Positions 33,402-41,377 of a stretch of 64,000 bases of DNA are shown here, piece after piece. Positions within the stretch are counted from its first letter, which is position 1. The number at the start of each line of letters is the position of its first letter. The notes below the pieces were generated by a model. That model saw only the letters and a program-made list of their open reading frames with translations, was not told where the DNA came from and did not search any database. The translations under genes and the position numbers were made by a program. Origin of the DNA: an uncultured Actinomycetes bacterium (lineage in GTDB: Bacteria; Actinomycetota; Coriobacteriia; Coriobacteriales; Atopobiaceae); the NCBI GenBank assembly GCA_900314645.1, contig OMWB01000024.1:46014-110013 (forward strand), written 5' to 3'.

Positions 33402-34649
33402 TTACTCGCCGCCGGTGCCAGCCTCGCCGCCGCCTTCGCCGGTACCACCAGCACCGCTGTCGCCGCCGTCACCGCCGCCGTTTTCGCTACCCAAGAGGGA
33501 GTTGATCTCGATGATCTCGGGCGGGGTATCGCCGCCGCCTTCGCCACCGCCATCACCGCCGTCGCCACCGACGTCGCCACCAGGGTCAACGGTTCCGCCG
33601 GGATCAACGATATCCCCGCCGCCATCTCCGCCGCCTTCGCCACCGTCGTCGCCGGTGCCTTCGCCGCCCTCAGGATCGACGATATCGCCGCCGGGGTCAA
33701 CAATCTCCCCGCCTTCGCCGCCGCCGTCTCCGGTGTCATCGCCCTCCATCGGGTCAATGATCACGACCGGCCCCGAGGGCCCTTCTTCGCCCTCACCGGG
33801 GTCTCCCTCGTCGACGACGATGACCTCGGGCTCGTCCTTCTCGCCCTCAGCCTCAGCGTCGATGAACTCCTGATACCAGGTGCTCGGGGACTCGATCTCG
33901 ATCTCGCCGTCGTACCAGTAGCCGGTGTCGTCGGTGTTCTCGGAGGTCTCAGGCAGGCCCACGTTCCACATCTCGTCAGGCACGGACAGCCAGCCGGTGC
34001 ACACGATGCCGTTGCCGTGGATGTCGCACGGCGTCTGACCTGAGCGCGGCGGAATGCCGGACTCGCGACGGCTGATGGCCACATAGATGGTGTCGCTCAG
34101 CACAAAGCCGTCCGCCTGCGGGAACAGGTCGAGCGGACGCGTGGCCGTATAGGCAACGTCACCGTTATCTACCAGCGCAAAGTAGTTATTGTCATGGCCG
34201 TCGCTCAGCACCCACGTCACGCTCTGGAAGTCAAAGACGTCGCCCGAGGTGTTGGCCACGGTGCTCCCGTTGAGCGCGCATGCCAGCGCCAGGCACCTGC
34301 GGCTCTCGCGCTGCATGACCTCGGGCACGTCCTCCCAGTTGGGAATCTCGTAGCTGTGCCACACCACCACGCGTCCGTCGCGTACCTCAACGCTCACCTC
34401 GTCAAGCGAGACAGCCACGTCCACGCCGGCATAGCTCAGCGAGCCGAGTAGCTGCTGGACGGCCGCGTTGTCATAGCTGCCGTCCTCGGTGGCGTAGGCC
34501 ACGGTGGCCTTGGCGGCCAGCGCAGACCTGCCAGCGGCATGAACCCGGCTTGCGCCAAGAGGTACCGAGCAGCCCGCCAGCGAGATCGAGACGAGGCCCG
34601 CAACGAGGACCTGTGGCGTGTTTGCAGTGCGCTTCTGCGGTCGTTTCAT
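33402..34649 (-). CDS. Lipoprotein with long Gly/Asp-rich tail
   Basis: A 415-residue lipoprotein; VSISLAGC is a good lipobox, with Cys at residue 27. The folded part (about 45-255) is not recognised; it contains GDVFDFQSVTWVLSDGHDNN and two Cys residues (CDIHGNGIVC). The last 130 residues are low-complexity repeats of Gly, Glu, Asp, Pro and Ile (EIVDPGGDIVDPEGG and similar), ending without a membrane helix or sorting motif. The ATG at 34649 has GGAG eight bases upstream; a GTG six bases earlier is too close. It is downstream of the TagGH-type genes on the same strand, 44 bases after them, so may be co-transcribed. Confidence 0.8.
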   Translation of the reverse strand: MKRPQKRTANTPQVLVAGLVSISLAGCSVPLGASRVHAAGRSALAAKATVAYATEDGSYDNAAVQQLLGSLSYAGVDVAVSLDEVSVEVRDGRVVVWHSYEIPNWEDVPEVMQRESRRCLALACALNGSTVANTSGDVFDFQSVTWVLSDGHDNNYFALVDNGDVAYTATRPLDLFPQADGFVLSDTIYVAISRRESGIPPRSGQTPCDIHGNGIVCTGWLSVPDEMWNVGLPETSENTDDTGYWYDGEIEIESPSTWYQEFIDAEAEGEKDEPEVIVVDEGDPGEGEEGPSGPVVIIDPMEGDDTGDGGGEGGEIVDPGGDIVDPEGGEGTGDDGGEGGGDGGGDIVDPGGTVDPGGDVGGDGGDGGGEGGGDTPPEIIEINSLLGSENGGGDGGDSGAGGTGEGGGEAGTGGE

Positions 34650-34693
34650 GGTCACGCTCCAACAACGGGGCCCATGGCTAAAGCCTGAATACC

Positions 34694-35656
34694 CTATTCT
34701 ACCTCAAGAAGCTCCTCGTAGTTGTCCACCAGGATCTCCGGACGGTTCTTGCGGATGATGCGAACGGCAGCCATCAGGGCCTCGTCCGCCTCGCCCTTCT
34801 CGATAATGCTCTGCAGGCGCTTTGCCGTTGCCTCGGCCTTCTTCTTGCGCTCATTCTGCGTGCGGACATCCCAGCCCTTGGCCAGCTTCTCAATGTCCTC
34901 GCGCGTCTTGGGAAGCTTCTTGGTCTGGAGGAACTCCTCGTATGCGTCGCAGTACAGCTCCACCTCATCCGTGAAGGCAATTTGGTTGCCATGATCAAGC
35001 CACAGCACCTTGTTGCACATCTCGCGAATCTGTGAGACCGAGTGCGACACGAGGATGCCGGTTTTTCCACCTGAGAGAATCTCGCGCATACGGTCGCCAC
35101 TCTTCTTGCGGAAGGCGCCGTCGCCCACGGAAAGCACCTCGTCGAGGATGAGGATGTCGGGGTCAACCAGACAGGCGATAGAGAAGGCCAGACGGCTTTT
35201 CATGCCGCTCGAGAGCTGCTTGAACATGTAGTCCTGGAAGTCCTCGAGTTCGGCGAAGGCGATGATCTCGTCGTACTTGTCGTCAAGGAACTGCTTGGTG
35301 TAGCCCAGCATGGCGCCACGAAGGTAGGTGTTCTCGCGCACCGTCATCTGCCCATCAAAACCGCTGGAGAGCTCGAGCAACGCCGCGATCTTCCCGTGGA
35401 CCGTGACCGAGCCGCCCGTAGGCACCATGATGCCCGTGATGGCCTTGAGTAGCGTGGACTTGCCAGCACCGTTCGAGCCGATGATACCCAGCATGTCCCC
35501 TTCGTCGATGGCAAAGGTCACATGACGGTCCGCCCAAAACTCCGTGATGTGATAGTTGTTCGTCAGCTTACGCATCACGTACTCCTTGAGGCCGATGGCC
35601 TTCAGGTCTCCCGTGATGTAGCGGATGCTGACGTCGTTGCACTCAATCTTGCTCAT
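34694..35656 (-). CDS. ABC exporter ATPase, TagH/Wzt-like
   Basis: A 320-residue ATPase for export of teichoic acid or polysaccharide. Walker A GSNGAGKS near residue 65, signature LSSGMKSRLAF near 160, and Walker B DILILDEVLSVGD near 180. It has the N-terminal extension and H-loop region (ILVSHS) of the TagH/RfbE/Wzt subgroup, plus a Lys/Glu/Ala-rich helical C-terminal tail of about 70 residues. It follows the permease gene by 39 bases. The start is uncertain: the ATG at 35656 begins MSKIECNDVSIRY, and a GTG lies nine bases earlier; neither has a good ribosome site. Confidence 0.93.
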   Translation of the reverse strand: MSKIECNDVSIRYITGDLKAIGLKEYVMRKLTNNYHITEFWADRHVTFAIDEGDMLGIIGSNGAGKSTLLKAITGIMVPTGGSVTVHGKIAALLELSSGFDGQMTVRENTYLRGAMLGYTKQFLDDKYDEIIAFAELEDFQDYMFKQLSSGMKSRLAFSIACLVDPDILILDEVLSVGDGAFRKKSGDRMREILSGGKTGILVSHSVSQIREMCNKVLWLDHGNQIAFTDEVELYCDAYEEFLQTKKLPKTREDIEKLAKGWDVRTQNERKKKAEATAKRLQSIIEKGEADEALMAAVRIIRKNRPEILVDNYEELLEVE

Positions 35657-35695
35657 ATGGTTCACCGCGTTCGGACGTGAGTATGGTGCGGACTC

Positions 35696-36484
35696 TTAGA
35701 AGAAGTACAGGAACTGATGGTTGTACTTCTTGTACATATAGGCTCCGAGGGCCAGGAAGCCCAGGGCATAGAACGCCATGAGCAGGTGGAACTGCAGGGA
35801 GGGAATGGTCGCGTCAATAACGATGGTGCGCCAATACTTGATGATGACGTAGACCGGGTTGAGCAGGAAATAGCGCTGTGCCGAGACCGGGAACCGGTCC
35901 ACGGTGTAGAAGATCGCCGACAGGTAGTTGAGCAGCGTGAGGAAGATGTCGTAGAGATACTCGGTGTCGCGGAAGAAGACGAACACAGCCGAGAGGAACA
36001 TGCCAATGCCGATGTTCATGATGGTGAGGCACAGGATGGGATAGACAAGCAGGAGCATCTTTGGCGTAAAGACGATGTGGTCCAGGATGCAGAAGAAGAA
36101 AAAGACCAAGATGGTGAGGCCGAAGTTGAAGAGCGCTTGCACCTCGCGCGAGAGCAGGAAGAGATACTTGGGTACGTTGATCTTGGTGATGATGTTGGCG
36201 TTGGCGTTCAGGCTGCGCATGCCGTTTTTGGTGGCTTCCCGGTAGTACGACATGTTGATGTTGCCCGCGAAGAGGTAGATGACGTAGTGGTCGATGTTTC
36301 TACCAAAGAGTTGGCTGAACACAAGCATCATCACGAACAGCTGCAGCAGCGGCGAGAGGATACTCCACGCCATGCCGAGCACGGTGCGCTTGTAGCGCTG
36401 CGTGAAGTCGCGGTGCACGAGCTGCTCAAAGAGGAATCGACGCTCGTGAAGCGTGGTGATGACTCGCTGGATGGTAGAGGCCAT
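35696..36484 (-). CDS. ABC-2 type exporter permease, TagG/Wzm-like
   Basis: A 262-residue membrane protein with six hydrophobic helices, beginning MASTIQRVITTLHERRFLFE and then RDFTQRYKRTVLGMAW, the amphipathic interfacial region and first helix typical of TagG/Wzm permeases. With the ATPase at 34694-35656 it forms a complete exporter for a finished, lipid-linked polymer. Thus the window encodes both this route and two flippases, which suggests more than one polymer. It is divergent from the DUF4422 gene, with 171 bases between the starts. Confidence 0.93.
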   Translation of the reverse strand: MASTIQRVITTLHERRFLFEQLVHRDFTQRYKRTVLGMAWSILSPLLQLFVMMLVFSQLFGRNIDHYVIYLFAGNINMSYYREATKNGMRSLNANANIITKINVPKYLFLLSREVQALFNFGLTILVFFFFCILDHIVFTPKMLLLVYPILCLTIMNIGIGMFLSAVFVFFRDTEYLYDIFLTLLNYLSAIFYTVDRFPVSAQRYFLLNPVYVIIKYWRTIVIDATIPSLQFHLLMAFYALGFLALGAYMYKKYNHQFLYFF

Positions 36485-36592
36485 GGCTCACAACTTTCCA
36501 TCAAAATCTGGTGCTTTTGCTCTGCGTTTGTGCGTGTCACATACCGTTAAACCTTAGCACACGCTCGTTTTAATGGGCGCCGCGCGCAACTA

Positions 36593-36620
36593 TTAGCAGG
36601 TAAGCGTCACATGCTATAGT
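36593..36620 (+). promoter_or_regulatory. Candidate promoter of the DUF4422 gene
   Basis: TTAGCA at 36593-36598 and TATAGT at 36615-36620, spaced 16 bases, lie 36 bases before the ATG. GGGAGGGG just before the ATG is the ribosome site. Confidence 0.4.
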
Positions 36621-36655
36621 GGCGTCATGGTCTCAACGGAGCGGGAGGGGCGCAC

Positions 36656-37435
36656 ATGGGCGAGGCACAAACCGTCAAGATACTGGTCGCTTCCCATAAG
36701 CCGTACTGGATGCCGAGTGACCCGCTGTACCAGCCGGTGCAGGTGGGCGCGGCCCAGCATGAGCATCTGGAGGGCTTTGCGCACGATGACGAGGGCGACA
36801 ACATCTCTGAGAAGAACCCGCGCTACTGCGAGCTGACGGCCCTGTGGTGGGGCTGGCGCAACCTCTCGTGCGACTGGTTGGGCCTGGTGCACTACCGTCG
36901 GCACTTTGCGGGCTCCGGCGAGCGTGGGGTGCTGACCTCTGAGGAAGCTGCCGCACTGGCCGCGCAAGGCAAGGCGGTGGTGGCCAAGGCGCGCAACTAC
37001 CACATCGAGACCATCGCCTCGCACTACAGGCACACCTTTGACCAGGATGGCTCGCAGCTGGGCGCCCTGCGCGAGGGCGTGCGTGCGGTGAGCCCGGAGC
37101 GCCTGAAGTACCTGGACGCCTACCTCAACCAGACGCGTGGCCACATGTTCAACATGTTCATCATGCCGCGCGACGTGCTGGACCCGTACTGCACCTGGCT
37201 CTTTGATGTGCTGGAGGTTGCGGAGGGGCTCATCGACTTCCGGGATTTGAATGACTTCCACGCGCGTTGCGTGGGCCGCATAAGCGAGCGCCTGCTTGAC
37301 CCGTGGCTTCAGAGCGAGGGGCTTGACGTGCAGGAAGTGCGCGTGAAGGGCATGGAACGTACCAACTGGCTGAAGAAGGGTGGCTCGTTCCTCGCGGCCA
37401 AGTTCTTCAACAAGCGCTACGAAGCCAGCTTCTAA
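36656..37435 (+). CDS. DUF4422 glycosyltransferase
   Basis: A 259-residue cytoplasmic protein of the DUF4422 capsular glycosyltransferase family. ILVASHKPYWMPSDPLYQP opens it; then NISEKNPRYCELTALWWGW and LGLVHYRRHF, and a later NMFIMPRDVLDPYC. In the family these blocks bind the sugar donor and metal (often transferring galactofuranose or galactose). ATG 36656 is well supported by GGGAGGGG. It is alone on the plus strand and followed six bases after its stop codon by an inverted 42-bp pair. Donor and acceptor are unknown. Confidence 0.87.
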   Translation: MGEAQTVKILVASHKPYWMPSDPLYQPVQVGAAQHEHLEGFAHDDEGDNISEKNPRYCELTALWWGWRNLSCDWLGLVHYRRHFAGSGERGVLTSEEAAALAAQGKAVVAKARNYHIETIASHYRHTFDQDGSQLGALREGVRAVSPERLKYLDAYLNQTRGHMFNMFIMPRDVLDPYCTWLFDVLEVAEGLIDFRDLNDFHARCVGRISERLLDPWLQSEGLDVQEVRVKGMERTNWLKKGGSFLAAKFFNKRYEASF

Positions 37436-37440
37436 CAAAC

Positions 37441-37539
37441 AAGCGAATGTTGACGAAGGCGGGCCTCCCCATGTCAACATCAGCTTCATTTCACTGCTGA
37501 TGTTGACGCGGGAGGGCCCGTTTCGGTCAACAATCGCTT
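37441..37539. repeat. Inverted pair of 42-bp intergenic elements (copies C and C')
   Basis: Copy C 37443-37484 and C' 37496-37537, each 42 bp, outer ends GCGAATGTTGAC and GCGATTGTTGAC, inner ends CATCAGC. The cores match only in part, unlike pairs A and B. C' touches the TAA stop codon (37538-37540) of the minus-strand sugar transferase gene. Confidence 0.9.
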
Positions 37540-38929
37540 AGGAGAGGCTCTCTTGGGCGTTGCTGAGGACGCCGCGGGTGGGGGTCAGCAGCAGGATCTT
37601 GATGTCAAACAGAAGCGTCCAGTTGTTGATGTAGTACAGATCGTACGTGACGCGCTTCTCGATGGAGGTGTCGCCGCGCAGGCCGTTGATTTGCGCCCAG
37701 CCCGTCATGCCCGGACGCACCTGGTGGCGCACCATGTAGAGCGGCACGCTCACCTTGAAGTTGTCCACGTAGGTGGGGATTTCGGGCCGCGGGCCCACCA
37801 GGCTCATGTCGCCAATCAGCACGTTGAAGAGCTGCGGAAGCTCGTCGATGGAGAAGCGCCGCATGAAGGCGCCCCACTTGGTCTTGCGCGGATCGTCGGT
37901 GGTGGTCCACGCGGTGTCAGACTCGGCGTTCACGCGCATGCTGCGGAACTTGTACATCTCAAACGGCCGCTTGCCACGTCCGATGCGCGTCTGCGTAAAG
38001 ATGATGGGGCCTGGCGAGGAGAGCTTGGTGCCGATGGCCGCCACCAGCATGATGGGCGAGGTTAGGATAATGAGCACAAGCGAGCCCAGGATGTCCATAG
38101 ACCGCTTGATGAACGAGTAGCCCACGTTGTCGAGCGGCACCTTGTTGACGGTGACGACGGGCGTGGAGCCCTCAAGGCCGATGTGCGACCGCCTGGAGAG
38201 AAACTCGTGGTAGTTGGGCATGATGGAGACGCGGCTGCCGCTCTGCTCGCAGGCAAGCAGCAGGTCGTCCAGGTTGTCGTGCTCGTGCGCGTCGAGCGCC
38301 ACCACCACTTCGTCGGGGTTGAGCGCGTCCAGCACCTGGTCAATCTGCTGGTAGGTGCCCAGATGCTTGATGCCGCCACCGATGGGATACGCGCCGACGC
38401 TGCCCGCGATGCGGTAGGGGCTGGCCTCCTCGGCGTCGATGCCCGCGGCGTAACGCACCGCGTTGTGGCCCGAGCCAACCAGCACCACGCGACGCTGGCC
38501 CACGCCCTGGCGGTACATGCCCTTGAAGTAAAAGCGGAAGAAGATGGTCTTAAGGCAGGCAAAGAGCGTAGAGAACGTCCAGAACAGCACCAGAAGCAGG
38601 CGCGACATGTCCACGAGCCTGAAGATGAATACGATGACGATGAGTATCATCACCGACACGGTGGAGACCACGATGGTGCGGCCCAGCTGGGTGGTGAGGT
38701 CCGTGGCGGAGGGGCCGTAGTCGCTGGCGCCGACCAGGCCATACAGAAAGACGAACACGGGCGAGATGATGGCCGCCCACATGATGTGCGTGTCAAACGT
38801 GCCCACGTTGTCGATACCGGCGAGCACGTTAAAACGCAGGAAATAGGCTACGGCCATCGCCAAGAGAACGAGCGCGATGTCAATGACGGCTGACGTCATG
38901 GCCGATATGCCGCGGTTATGCTTGATCAT
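37538..38929 (-). CDS. Polyprenyl-phosphate sugar-1-phosphate transferase (WbaP/EpsE-like)
   Basis: A 463-residue membrane enzyme that starts polymer synthesis by moving a sugar-1-phosphate from a nucleotide to undecaprenyl phosphate. It has an N-terminal four-to-five-helix region, a central Rossmann-like (CoA-binding-like) domain (about 150-260; VVLVGSGHNAVRYA), another helix, then the bacterial transferase domain (PF02397): KRSMDILGSLVLI, GRGKRPFEMYKFRSM, RRFSIDELPQLFNVL, and DMSLVGPRPEIP near the end. It is the only initiating transferase seen in the window. It stands alone on the minus strand, followed downstream by the C' repeat element. Confidence 0.92.
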   Translation of the reverse strand: MIKHNRGISAMTSAVIDIALVLLAMAVAYFLRFNVLAGIDNVGTFDTHIMWAAIISPVFVFLYGLVGASDYGPSATDLTTQLGRTIVVSTVSVMILIVIVFIFRLVDMSRLLLVLFWTFSTLFACLKTIFFRFYFKGMYRQGVGQRRVVLVGSGHNAVRYAAGIDAEEASPYRIAGSVGAYPIGGGIKHLGTYQQIDQVLDALNPDEVVVALDAHEHDNLDDLLLACEQSGSRVSIMPNYHEFLSRRSHIGLEGSTPVVTVNKVPLDNVGYSFIKRSMDILGSLVLIILTSPIMLVAAIGTKLSSPGPIIFTQTRIGRGKRPFEMYKFRSMRVNAESDTAWTTTDDPRKTKWGAFMRRFSIDELPQLFNVLIGDMSLVGPRPEIPTYVDNFKVSVPLYMVRHQVRPGMTGWAQINGLRGDTSIEKRVTYDLYYINNWTLLFDIKILLLTPTRGVLSNAQESLS

Positions 38930-38990
38930 ACTGATCCCAAGAGAGTTGACGCGTCACAGCTACGTTTAACGCATCATAGCACGAAACAGG

Positions 38991-39902
38991 CTATGACTGC
39001 CCACATACGCCAAGGTCAAGCTCCTCATAACCATGAATCTCGCGCTCTTCGGGGGCGGGAAGGTCCTTCCAGTTGCCGTACAGGCGCTCGAGATAGGCCT
39101 CGGGATGGCAGGGGATGTAGTACGCTCGGCCCTCAAAGGGCGCTAGCACCGGGGGCAGAAAGTCCTCGCGTCGATACAGCTCGCCAAAGTAGTGCAGCCG
39201 TCCGGACGGACACGAGATGTACTCGCTGTTGGGCAGGCGGTACTTGCCGTACAGGCGCGCCACATGGTGGGCCCACCATTCCAGCGAGCGCACGGAGGCG
39301 AGCTTGCCCAGCGCGATCTTGACGGCCGTGGTCCGCGCCAGTGAGGCGTTGCCCTCCGCGAGCTTGCGATAGTACGCAGCATCGCGGGCAAAGCGGCGGC
39401 ACGAGAAGAAAAGCCCCGCGGCGAGGCAGCGAATGCCGTGCAGGTAGCGCAGCGCTGGCTGATCGGGCACGTCCTCAAGCACAAAGATGTCGACGCAGAC
39501 ACCCATGTGCTCGCTCGGCAGGTCGTTGTACAGGCGCGCGACGGTGCCCTCCCGGCGGATGCGCGCGATGGGGATGCCCACCTCGGGCGTGTGCTCAGGG
39601 CTGTCGAGCCAATACTTGCCGGGATAAGCGCTCGCGAATCCCTCAATAAAGCGCAGGTAGTCGGCCCGAGGCATAAAGAGGTCCGCGTCATCGTCCCATG
39701 GGATGAAGCCCTGGTGGCGTACGGCGCCCAGTACGCTGCCGCCCGACAGCAGGTAGGTGAGGCCGTGGGCCTCGCAGTACGCGTGGACGTCGTCGAGCAT
39801 CTCTAGGATGATGGCCTGCAGCTGCGCGTGCTGCTCGTCGGTGGGGATGACCATCGACTCGCTGCGTGCTGACTTGAGTGCTTCAAACGTGGAGAGGCCC
39901 AT
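38991..39902 (-). CDS. licD: LicD-family phosphotransferase (fourth)
   Basis: A 303-residue LicD-family protein. Residues about 48-75: YLLSGGSVLGAVRHQ followed by FIPWDDDADLF. The ATG at 39900-39902 is preceded by AGGAAGC; a longer open frame runs back through the intergenic inverted repeat and is not coding. It is 61 bases upstream of the sugar-transferase gene on the same strand, and divergent from a glycerophosphotransferase gene. Having four LicD paralogues in one window suggests several decorated positions or polymers. Confidence 0.87.
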   Translation of the reverse strand: MGLSTFEALKSARSESMVIPTDEQHAQLQAIILEMLDDVHAYCEAHGLTYLLSGGSVLGAVRHQGFIPWDDDADLFMPRADYLRFIEGFASAYPGKYWLDSPEHTPEVGIPIARIRREGTVARLYNDLPSEHMGVCVDIFVLEDVPDQPALRYLHGIRCLAAGLFFSCRRFARDAAYYRKLAEGNASLARTTAVKIALGKLASVRSLEWWAHHVARLYGKYRLPNSEYISCPSGRLHYFGELYRREDFLPPVLAPFEGRAYYIPCHPEAYLERLYGNWKDLPAPEEREIHGYEELDLGVCGQS

Positions 39903-39989
39903 GTGCCGCGCTTCCTGCTGGCGTTTCGTACACGCAAAGTATGGCATAAGGGCCCTGCGGAGGGGCCAACGTCGCGTTTTTATCACCAA

Positions 39990-40108
39990 GGCTACTTTTG
40001 AAAACACCCACATTTTTCGGGGACCGAATACGAATCCTGCGGTTCTGTGGGCAGGACCCATGTTTTTTGCCTTCTTGCGCGAAATTGTGGGTGTTTGCAA
40101 AAGTAGCC
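39990..40108. repeat. Inverted repeat in the divergent licD/glycerophosphotransferase gap
   Basis: GGCTACTTTTGAAAACACCC (39990-40009) recurs inverted at 40087-40108 with one mismatch, around a 74-base spacer. Outside the arms, CGTCGCGTTT occurs as a direct repeat at 39970 and 40131. It is either a small inserted element or a paired operator for the two divergent genes; a 274-base gap otherwise holds nothing recognisable. Confidence 0.8.
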
Positions 40109-40176
40109 GATGGTGCCAAGGGCCGACGAGCGTCGCGTTTCTGCACTATACTGGGCACGTCGACGAGAGGATAGCT

Positions 40177-41373
40177 ATGCCGCGCATCACCAAGCTCATA
40201 CCAAAGCCCGTCCGCGAGGGAATCCGCGCGGCCGTGCGTGACGTCATCTTCTTTGGCGTGCTGCCCGTCACGTACCGCGTGGCCCGTCTGCGCCACGTTG
40301 ACCAGGGCCGCGCCCTCTTTGTGGAGGAGACCAAGACCACGCCCTCCGACAACTTCACGCTGATGATGCGGGAGCTTACCGCACGTGGCCTGACCTGCGA
40401 TTTCTACACGCTTCGGCACTATCGCGTGGGGACCATCCCGTACTATGGGCGCTGCATGGCCATGGTTTGGCGCGCGGCCCGGGCGCGCTACATCTTCCTC
40501 TGCGAGGCGAGCGCGCCCATCAGCTGCCTGCGCCTGCGCCCCCAGACCAAGGTGGCCCAGCTGTGGCATGCGTGCGGCGCGTTCAAGAAGTTTGGCATGA
40601 GCACCGCCGAGAAGCTCTTTGGTGACTCGCGTGCCGAGAAGCAGCGCCACCCCTATTACGAGAACCTCTCGCTGGTGACGGTGAGTAGTCCCGAGGTCGC
40701 GTGGGCCTACGTCGAGGCGATGGACCTGAAGAAGACGCCCGAGGTGGTGCAGGCAACCGGTGTGAGCAGGACCGACGTATACTTTGACGAGGCGTACCTT
40801 GCGGCGCAGCGCCAGGCGGTACTCGACGCGGTGCCCGCGGCGGCCGGTAAGAAGGTGCTGCTCTACGCGCCGACGTTTCGCGGCCGCATCGCCGAGGCGA
40901 TGGCGCCCGACACACTCGACCTGCGCCTTTTGCAGGAGCGCCTCGGTGACGAGTACGTCCTGCTCATCAAGCACCATCCGTTCGTGAAGCAGCGCCCGGC
41001 CATCCCGCAGGGCTGCGAGGGCTTCGCGTTTGACGTGACCGACCAGCTGGGCATCGACGCGGCCATGGTGGCGGCGGACGTCTGCGTGTCGGACTACTCC
41101 TCGCTCGTCTTCGAGTACTCGCTGCTGGACAGGCCGATGGCGTTCTTCGCGTATGACCGCGCCGACTACGACGACTGGCGCGGCTTCTACTACGACTACG
41201 ACGAGATGACGCCCGGTCCCATCTTCTCCACCACGGAGGAGCTGGTGGACTGGGTCGAGCACCTTGACGAGCGCTTTGACGCGTCTGAGGTCGCTGCCTT
41301 CCGCGAGCGGTTCATGAGCGCCTGCGACGGCCACGCGACGGAGCGCATCGTCGCGGCGATGCTGGGGGAGTAG
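40177..41373 (+). CDS. CDP-glycerol glycerophosphotransferase family protein (TagB/TagF-like)
   Basis: A 398-residue GT-B-like enzyme of PF04464, which adds (poly)glycerol-phosphate or a similar alditol phosphate from a CDP carrier to a membrane-bound acceptor. AQLWHACGAFKKFG near residue 128 has the first catalytic His; VLLYAPTFRGRI near 228 and VCVSDYSSLVFEYSLLD near 304 complete the site. The ATG at 40177 follows GAGAGG at 40165-40170; TATACT at 40147-40152 is a possible -10. The preceding open frame runs through the inverted repeat. The GT2 gene starts four bases after its stop codon. Confidence 0.88.
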   Translation: MPRITKLIPKPVREGIRAAVRDVIFFGVLPVTYRVARLRHVDQGRALFVEETKTTPSDNFTLMMRELTARGLTCDFYTLRHYRVGTIPYYGRCMAMVWRAARARYIFLCEASAPISCLRLRPQTKVAQLWHACGAFKKFGMSTAEKLFGDSRAEKQRHPYYENLSLVTVSSPEVAWAYVEAMDLKKTPEVVQATGVSRTDVYFDEAYLAAQRQAVLDAVPAAAGKKVLLYAPTFRGRIAEAMAPDTLDLRLLQERLGDEYVLLIKHHPFVKQRPAIPQGCEGFAFDVTDQLGIDAAMVAADVCVSDYSSLVFEYSLLDRPMAFFAYDRADYDDWRGFYYDYDEMTPGPIFSTTEELVDWVEHLDERFDASEVAAFRERFMSACDGHATERIVAAMLGE

Positions 41374-41377
41374 CGCC

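Noticed and set aside
39757..40176. N-terminal extension of the TagB/F-like protein
   Set aside because: It crosses the licD start and the intergenic inverted repeat; GAGAGG and the ATG at 40177 fit the family start.
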